Positions 58,012 through 64,000 of a stretch of 64,000 nt of DNA are shown here, piece by piece. The notes below the pieces were generated by a model. It searched no databases. It was not told the origin of the DNA and saw only the letters and a list, made by a program, of their open reading frames with translations. Source of the DNA: an uncultured Anaerolineae bacterium (lineage in GTDB: Bacteria; Chloroflexota; Anaerolineae; Promineifilales; Promineifilaceae); assembly GCA_937943625.1 (NCBI GenBank), contig CALEAD010000010.1:16217-80216 (forward strand), given 5' to 3'. Both the position numbers and the translations under genes were made by a program. Position 1 is the stretch's first letter. The number at the start of each line of letters is the position of its first letter.

Positions 58012-59889
58012 TTACTTCCCCGTTTGCGCCGCCAGCATCATCAGTTCCTGGATGCGCGGCAGCATGTGCGCTGGATTGGGGTGCAGCCCTTCTTGCAACA
58101 GGGCGCTGTCATAAAGCTGCTCAATAGACATGTTGATGACGGGCGAATCGGGATGCTCTTCCACCAGCCTGGCCAGGCTTTCAATCAGCGGGTGCTGCCG
58201 GTTGATCTCCAAAATTTTCTTCGGCACTTCGTAGTTTTGATCCAGGTAACGATAGAGACGCTGCATTTCGCGGTTTTGCGCGTCTTTGGGTGAAACCAGG
58301 CGCACGGGGCTGTCTTTCAGCACCTTCGATTGGCGCACCTCGATCACGCGGTCGCCCAACGTCGTGACGCAACGCCCTACAAACAGGTTAAATGCTTTTT
58401 CGGAGAGGGTAGAAGTGGAAACGGCCGTTTCCCCATCATCGCCCAACTCCGGCAGCTCTAGCCCGGCATCATCAATGTTCTGGAACGGCTTCTCCTTGTA
58501 CGTGCCCATCAGCGGCGCAATCAGCGCATCCAGCGGATCAACCCAATACAACACCTCCAGGCCGCGCGCCTTAAACGGGTCCAGATGCGGACTGTTGGCA
58601 ATTGATTTGGCATCATCGCCAATCACGTAATAAATTGCCGTCTGCCCTTCCTTCATGCGCGCCACGTATTCATCCAGCGAAACCCATCCCTCGGCAGCCG
58701 AGGTGTAGTAACGCAAGAAGGGCATCACATCTTCTTTCGCCACCGGGTCGGTGGCAATGCCTTCCTTGAAGGCACGGCCGAATTCCTGCCAGAAAGTGGC
58801 ATATTTTTCCCGGTTCTCCTCCGCCAGTTTTTCCAACTCACGGAAGATGCGCTTCTGAATGGTTTTGCCCAGTTGGCGCATGATGCGGTTATTTTGCACC
58901 GTCTCGCGGCTGACGTTGAGGGGCAAATCTTCGCTATCCACCACGCCATCTATGTAACCCAACCATGGGGGCAACAGGTCAGTGCAGTATTCCTGGATAA
59001 GGACATTGTGCGAGTAAAGCATGAGGCCGGGCTCTTTGCGCGCCGCCAAAATGCCTGGCTCCCGCTTAGCAGGGATGAAAAGCAGCGCGCGCAGGTTCAC
59101 CGGCACGTCTGAGGAAAAGTGGATGGTCAGCAACGGCTCCTCAAACTCCATCGTCATCTGGCGGTAGAAGTTTTTATACTCATCGACCGTTACTTCTGCC
59201 GGGGATTTGCGCCACAGCGACTGCTGTTGGTTAGCCTGCTCTTCACCCACATAAATCGGGAAGCGCACAAAATCGGAATGCTTCTTCACAATCTGGCGCA
59301 GCTTCCAGGCATTGGCAAACTCCTCGGCATCCTTCTTCAGCGTGATGTGGATTTCCGTTCCTCGGTCGCTCTTTTCTGCGGTTTCGATGCGAAAGCTATC
59401 GCTGCCGTCGCACACCCAGGCGGCTGGCGCGGCCTCTGGCTGATAGCTGCGCGAAATGACGCGCACCTCATCCGCCGCCATAAAGACGGAATAGAAGCCC
59501 ACGCCAAACTGCCCGATCAGGTCATTGGGGTCTACTTTACCTTCGCCGACGCGGGCGAGAAATTCGCGCGCGCCAGATTGAGCGATGGTTCCCAGGTTAT
59601 ATCTCAGCTCTTCGGCCGTCATGCCGATGCCACTATCCCTAATCACAATGCGTTTAGGCTGGCCCTCTGCCACATCGGGCACGTCTATATGAATGGCCAA
59701 TTCTGCGTCTACGTCTAGCACCTCGCGGTTGGTCAACATTTCAAAGTGCATGCGCGTCAGGGCGTCGGAAGCGTTGGAGATGAGTTCACGCAGGAAGATG
59801 TCGCGGTCTTTGTAGAGGGAGTGGACAAGAATATGCAGCAGTTGCCTGATCTCAGCTTTGAAAGTGTAAGCCTGTGCTTGTTCGCTCAT
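58012..59889 (-). CDS. htpG: Molecular chaperone HtpG (Hsp90)
   Basis: FKAEIRQLLHILVHSLYKDRDIFLRELISNASDAL, GIGMTAEEL, GQFGVGFYS. Confidence 0.95.
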   Translation of the reverse strand: MSEQAQAYTFKAEIRQLLHILVHSLYKDRDIFLRELISNASDALTRMHFEMLTNREVLDVDAELAIHIDVPDVAEGQPKRIVIRDSGIGMTAEELRYNLGTIAQSGAREFLARVGEGKVDPNDLIGQFGVGFYSVFMAADEVRVISRSYQPEAAPAAWVCDGSDSFRIETAEKSDRGTEIHITLKKDAEEFANAWKLRQIVKKHSDFVRFPIYVGEEQANQQQSLWRKSPAEVTVDEYKNFYRQMTMEFEEPLLTIHFSSDVPVNLRALLFIPAKREPGILAARKEPGLMLYSHNVLIQEYCTDLLPPWLGYIDGVVDSEDLPLNVSRETVQNNRIMRQLGKTIQKRIFRELEKLAEENREKYATFWQEFGRAFKEGIATDPVAKEDVMPFLRYYTSAAEGWVSLDEYVARMKEGQTAIYYVIGDDAKSIANSPHLDPFKARGLEVLYWVDPLDALIAPLMGTYKEKPFQNIDDAGLELPELGDDGETAVSTSTLSEKAFNLFVGRCVTTLGDRVIEVRQSKVLKDSPVRLVSPKDAQNREMQRLYRYLDQNYEVPKKILEINRQHPLIESLARLVEEHPDSPVINMSIEQLYDSALLQEGLHPNPAHMLPRIQELMMLAAQTGK

Positions 59890-60035
59890 GGTTTTTCCTC
59901 ACGTTGGTGCAATTTTAGGCATTATTCGGGCGCTATTTTAGCCAGAGGAAGTAAGAAGAACGTTAACAAGATAGGTTGGTGCCCATTCTGTTGTTGGTTG
60001 GCTTGACGGTTTGATGGTTGGTTAGCGCAAAACGA

Positions 60036-60174
60036 CCTAGTTCGCGCTTTTTGGAAACGGCGCTTTACAATTTCTTAGCCGCAAACGACCAACCGCAGAC
60101 CTGCAGACTGGAAACAAATCTCAATCTGCTGTTCGCGCCGCTGTTCGCGGGCGGCAATCAAATGAACCATACCC
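60036..60174. mobile_element. Degenerate family A MITE-like element between htpG and pncB
   Basis: tttttggaaacggcgctttacaatttctta .. aatgaaccataccc. Confidence 0.45.
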
Positions 60175-60256
60175 TAAAAACTAACTATCAAACCAACCAA
60201 CCATCAATCTAGCTGAAGCGCCTTGCCCGTCACAAAGTGCGCAAGCAGCAGAACCA

Positions 60257-61609
60257 TCATAAGTAGGTCAGGTCCACTGGTTGCAAGTCTGGGTTGGGGG
60301 CGGCGCCGCGACCAACTTTTGCCATCTCCAGCCATCGCCCGTCCACTTTAATGCGCACGACGTCGGCGGTGAAGTCGGTGTTGGTCTCTTTGTCGTTGAG
60401 CAGCAGCGCGGAACCAACGCCGTAGATGTCGGCTGGCACCTTGAGCTTCTCGAAACGACTGATTTTTTCGGGGTTGAAGCCGCCCGTGGCAATGATGCGC
60501 ACGTTGCGGCAGTAGACTTGTGCCATTTCTTGCCGCGCGGGTGAAAGCGACCACTGCTGCCAGGCGCTATCTAGCGCCTGACGCACGTTGAAGACCAGGC
60601 GCGGAGTAACGCCGAGGTCAAGGGCGGGATCGCCTAGCGGAGGCACGCATTCATCGCGCATGTTGCCGCTGGTATCGAGGCGCACGCCAAAGAGGATGTA
60701 ACGCTGCGCTTCGGCTGTTTCGCCTTGCTCCATGAGCGTGGCATACTGGTCGAACATCGCTTTCAGGGTGCGCAGGCTATCGGTAATGGAGTCGTTGTTG
60801 AAGTCTACCAGAGCAATGCGGGGCACATCTGGGGGGATGTAGCGGGCGAAGGCCATCATGGCAGCGGCGGTGTCACCGAGGAAGCAGGCAATGGCGGCAT
60901 GGGCAATGGTTCCGCCGCCACCCCCGCCCCACCAGTCGCCCTGGGCATCGGTAGAGATAAACGGCCGTAACTGGCCCGCGTAATCCTCATTAAAGCGCGC
61001 CACGGCAATTTCGTAAGCGTAGCCATCGGCAGCCTGCACTTCGTGCAGGTCGAAACGCGCCGGAAAGAAGAGCACCGGCTTGCCCCTGGCGGCGCGCAAC
61101 ACGTTGTAAACATTGGTGGCAATGCGGCTGCCCCGGCTGAGGATGCCAAGCATGGGGGTCTCTAGCAGGGCAAAGTCTCGGTAACGTCCCTGAACTTTAA
61201 TAACGGGTTGCACGCGCAGCGGGTCGCCATCATAATGCACGGTGGCGCCATCGTGTACGGCCGTTACCGTCAGTCTGTCCCACGTTTCCACCCATGCGCC
61301 ATCCTCATCAAAGTAGCCAGTGCAGTGGCGCAGCATCGAAAGCGCCTTATCTACACCAACAACCACCGTTTTACCGGCGCGGCGTGTAAAAAACTGCATC
61401 TCCACTTCCAGGTCACCCACATTCAGGCCACGCGGGTCACGGCCAATGTCGCGCGCATATTCCCCCTGGTAACCAGCGTTTTGGCGCACACCATCTAACA
61501 TAATGAGAATGTTGGCAAAATACTTATCCGAATACCAGCCGCGCCGCATGCGCTCTATGTCTAGCTTAAACACTTTATTGGTTAGTCGTTGGCCGTTGAA
61601 AATACTCAT
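60257..61609 (-). CDS. pncB: Nicotinate phosphoribosyltransferase
   Basis: MRRGWYSDKYFANI, FALLETPMLGILSRGSRIATN, ATGGFNPEKISRFEK. Confidence 0.87.
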   Translation of the reverse strand: MSIFNGQRLTNKVFKLDIERMRRGWYSDKYFANILIMLDGVRQNAGYQGEYARDIGRDPRGLNVGDLEVEMQFFTRRAGKTVVVGVDKALSMLRHCTGYFDEDGAWVETWDRLTVTAVHDGATVHYDGDPLRVQPVIKVQGRYRDFALLETPMLGILSRGSRIATNVYNVLRAARGKPVLFFPARFDLHEVQAADGYAYEIAVARFNEDYAGQLRPFISTDAQGDWWGGGGGGTIAHAAIACFLGDTAAAMMAFARYIPPDVPRIALVDFNNDSITDSLRTLKAMFDQYATLMEQGETAEAQRYILFGVRLDTSGNMRDECVPPLGDPALDLGVTPRLVFNVRQALDSAWQQWSLSPARQEMAQVYCRNVRIIATGGFNPEKISRFEKLKVPADIYGVGSALLLNDKETNTDFTADVVRIKVDGRWLEMAKVGRGAAPNPDLQPVDLTYL

Positions 61610-61669
61610 GGACTACCTTATATACGTGAAATGGGCATGGCCTAATCTGGCCAAACACTTCTTTACAAT

Positions 61670-63001
61670 CTATTTGCCAAACTTTTGCCGCAACAAATCC
61701 ACCAAATTCGGCCGGCCAATCTCTTGCAGCTCGTAGCGTACACGCTGGCTGGGTAGGCGCATGTGAATCAGGCGCGCCAGGTCAATAGGTGTGGCCACAA
61801 TCACCACGTCCGCCGGAGTCTGGTTGATCGTTTCCTCCAGGTCACCGATTTGCGCCTTGCCATAGCCCATGGCGGGCAGCACATTACCGGTCGTGGGGTA
61901 CTTTTCATAGGTGGCGGCTATGGTGCGCGTAGCATAGGGGCGCGGGTCAATAATTTCCGCGGCGTCAAAGTAGTTGGCAGCCACCACGCCCGCGCCATAC
62001 GCCATTTCGCCGTGTGTTAGCGTGGGACCATCCTCCACCACCAGCACGCGCTTACCGCGAATGGCCGCCGGGTCGTCTACAAAAATAGGCGAGGCCGCCT
62101 TGACAATGACCGCCCTGGGGTTGACCTGGCGAATGTTTTGCTGCACAGTGACCACGTTTTGGTGATCGGCCGTGTCTACTTTATTGATCACCACCACGTC
62201 AGCCATGCGCAAATTCGTTTCACCGGGGTGGTAACGCAACTCGTGGCCAGGCCTGTGCGGGTCTGTCACCACAATGTGCAGGTCAGACTGGTAAAAGGGC
62301 ACGTCGTTGTTACCGCCATCCCAAATAATGATGTCCGCCTCAGCCTCAGCCTGGCGCAAAATTGCCTCATAATCTATGCCCGCGTAGATGACCGCACCCC
62401 GCTCCACGTAGGGTTCATACTCTTCGCGCTCTTCTATGGTGCAGTTGTGACGGTCCATATCCTCATAGCTGGCGAAACGCTGTACCGCCTGCGCTGCCAG
62501 GTCGCCATAGGGCATGGGATGGCGAATGGCCACCACACGCTGGTAGCCTAATTCATCCTGCAAAATAGAGAGGATGCGGCGCGAGGTCTGGCTTTTGCCG
62601 CAGCCGGTGCGCACGGCCCCCACAGAAACCAGCGGCTTGCTTGATTTTATAGCGGTCTGGCTGGCGCTGAGGAAGCGGAAGCTGGCGCCAGCAGCCAGTA
62701 CGCGGGAGGCCTGGTGCATGACAAATTCATGCGAAATATCGGAATAGGAAAAGACTACTTCATCAGCAGCGTGGATTTTGATCAGAGACTCTAGCTCTTC
62801 TTCGGGATGGATGGGAATGCCTGCGGGATAAAGCTCTCCGGCCAGTGCAGGGGGATAGATGCGACCTTCGATGTTGGGGATTTGTGTGGCGGTGAAGGCG
62901 ACGACGCGGTATTGTGGGTTATGGCGGTAGTAGGTGTTAAAGTTGTGAAAGTCGCGCCCGGCAGCGCCCATAATAATTACTTTGGTTGGCTGTGCAGTCA
63001 T
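61670..63001 (-). CDS. Cyclic 2,3-diphosphoglycerate synthetase-like P-loop protein
   Basis: VIIMGAAGRDFHNFNTYYR, VGAVRTGCGKSQTSRRI, VVVINKVDTAD, VEDGPTLTHGEM. Confidence 0.85.
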   Translation of the reverse strand: MTAQPTKVIIMGAAGRDFHNFNTYYRHNPQYRVVAFTATQIPNIEGRIYPPALAGELYPAGIPIHPEEELESLIKIHAADEVVFSYSDISHEFVMHQASRVLAAGASFRFLSASQTAIKSSKPLVSVGAVRTGCGKSQTSRRILSILQDELGYQRVVAIRHPMPYGDLAAQAVQRFASYEDMDRHNCTIEEREEYEPYVERGAVIYAGIDYEAILRQAEAEADIIIWDGGNNDVPFYQSDLHIVVTDPHRPGHELRYHPGETNLRMADVVVINKVDTADHQNVVTVQQNIRQVNPRAVIVKAASPIFVDDPAAIRGKRVLVVEDGPTLTHGEMAYGAGVVAANYFDAAEIIDPRPYATRTIAATYEKYPTTGNVLPAMGYGKAQIGDLEETINQTPADVVIVATPIDLARLIHMRLPSQRVRYELQEIGRPNLVDLLRQKFGK

Positions 63002-63206
63002 AAGTATTCTCCTGAATGGTGGGTAAATAGTGCTAAACGGCCGTTGCGCAGCCGTTTACCTACCCATGATAGCAGAATCTTCCCAAGCTGTCAGGTTGGT
63101 AATGCTGGTGCAGCAATTCTAAATGTAGAACTTGCAACCAGAAGTAGATCGCGCTATACCATCACCAAAATCCGAAAAAGGGGTAATGTGATGGGGAAAA
63201 GGGCAC

Positions 63207-64000
63207 GGTAGTGGTTAAATTATAACTGATGACTGTAAAATCATGCCATGATTAGCAAAACAATAACTCACGAATGCACTCGTTGTTACTCGTTGTTACA
63301 GTCTGAACATTGTTAAGAACGGTCAAACGAAAAAGGGTAAACAAAAATTTCATTGCAAGGATTGTGGCGCTTACGGTACCCTTGACCCGGAGATAAAATA
63401 CACCCCTGAACGCAAAGAAGAAATTATGCGCGCTTATCATGAACGGTCAAGCCTGCGTGGCCTACAGCGTACTTTTGGGGTTGCTCGGCAAACCGTAGCC
63501 ATCTGGCTTAAAAAAAAGCCGCCGTCTTGCCACCCCTGAGCGAAACTATTGTGCCCAGCGAAGCAGACGATGCGCTTGAGTTGGACGAGTTGTGGTCATT
63601 TGTCGGTAGCAAAGAGAGCAAACGCTGGATTTGGATTGCCCTCTGTAGGCGTACCCGGCAAGTTGTCGCTTATTTTATTGGCGACCGTAGTGAAAAAAGT
63701 TGTTGGCGTCTCTGGAGTTGGATTCCTAAACCATATCGTCGCTGTCAGACTTACAGCGATTTTTGGGAAACGTACCAAGCCGTTTTTGGCACATTAGGCG
63801 CGGACCACCGATCGGTCGGCAAAGAGACCGGCGAGACAGCGCATGTAGAGCGGTGGAACAACACCCTGCGGCAACGGCTAGGGCGATTTGTTCGTAAGAC
63901 CTTATCCTTTTCCAAATCTGAGACATACCATGAAATTGCGTTACGTTTGTTTTTGCATGAGTATAATTTGGCCGTTATCAGTTGAAACTTAACCACTACC
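63207..64000 (+). mobile_element. IS1-family insertion sequence; right TIR ends exactly at the window edge
   Basis: GGTAGTGGTTAAATTATAACTGAT at left; right end reverse complement GGTAGTGGTTAAGTTTCAACTGATAA. Confidence 0.85.
63248..63985 (+). pseudogene. IS1-type InsAB' transposase reading with A8 slippery site and a 10-bp duplication breaking InsA
   Basis: CYSLNIVKNGQTKKGKQKFHCKDCGAYGTL.. in one frame; ..DALELDELWSFVGSKESKRWIWIALCRRTRQVVAYFIGDRS.. in the -1 frame. Confidence 0.85.

Overview
The window looks like a chromosomal segment of a moderately GC-rich bacterium. Gene content (multiple PKD/DUF11/LTD surface proteins, FtsH, HtpG, CooC-type ATPases, a cDPG-synthetase-like protein) suggests Chloroflexota, but that is inference only. 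Most of it is ordinary housekeeping and secreted-protein coding: purA, ftsH, accC, pgm, prs, ychF, udk, mtnP, htpG, pncB, a Mo hydroxylase, a SEDS-PBP fusion, a very large NucH-like exonuclease and one tRNA-Thr(CGU). An accessory island lies between ychF and a formate/nitrite transporter gene (about 33.5-41.8 kb). It holds an IS1182-family element, an IS21 istB remnant, a frameshifted transposase plus AAA ATPase module, and a PhoR/PhoB-like two-component system flanked by two paralogous small secreted proteins whose promoters each carry four exact 11-bp-spaced direct repeats. The strongest window-wide signal is a highly iterated palindrome, ACGGCCGT (often AACGGCCGTT), which I counted by eye about 95 times against roughly 1-3 expected; it is embedded in coding sequence and resembles HIP1 of cyanobacteria in behaviour but not in sequence. 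Several intergenic repeat families are also present: a MITE-like element with 12-bp TIRs and a 6-bp TSD, a hairpin repeat, and a leader repeat next to start codons. Several genes are disrupted by short tandem duplications or indels. All counts and alignments were done by eye.
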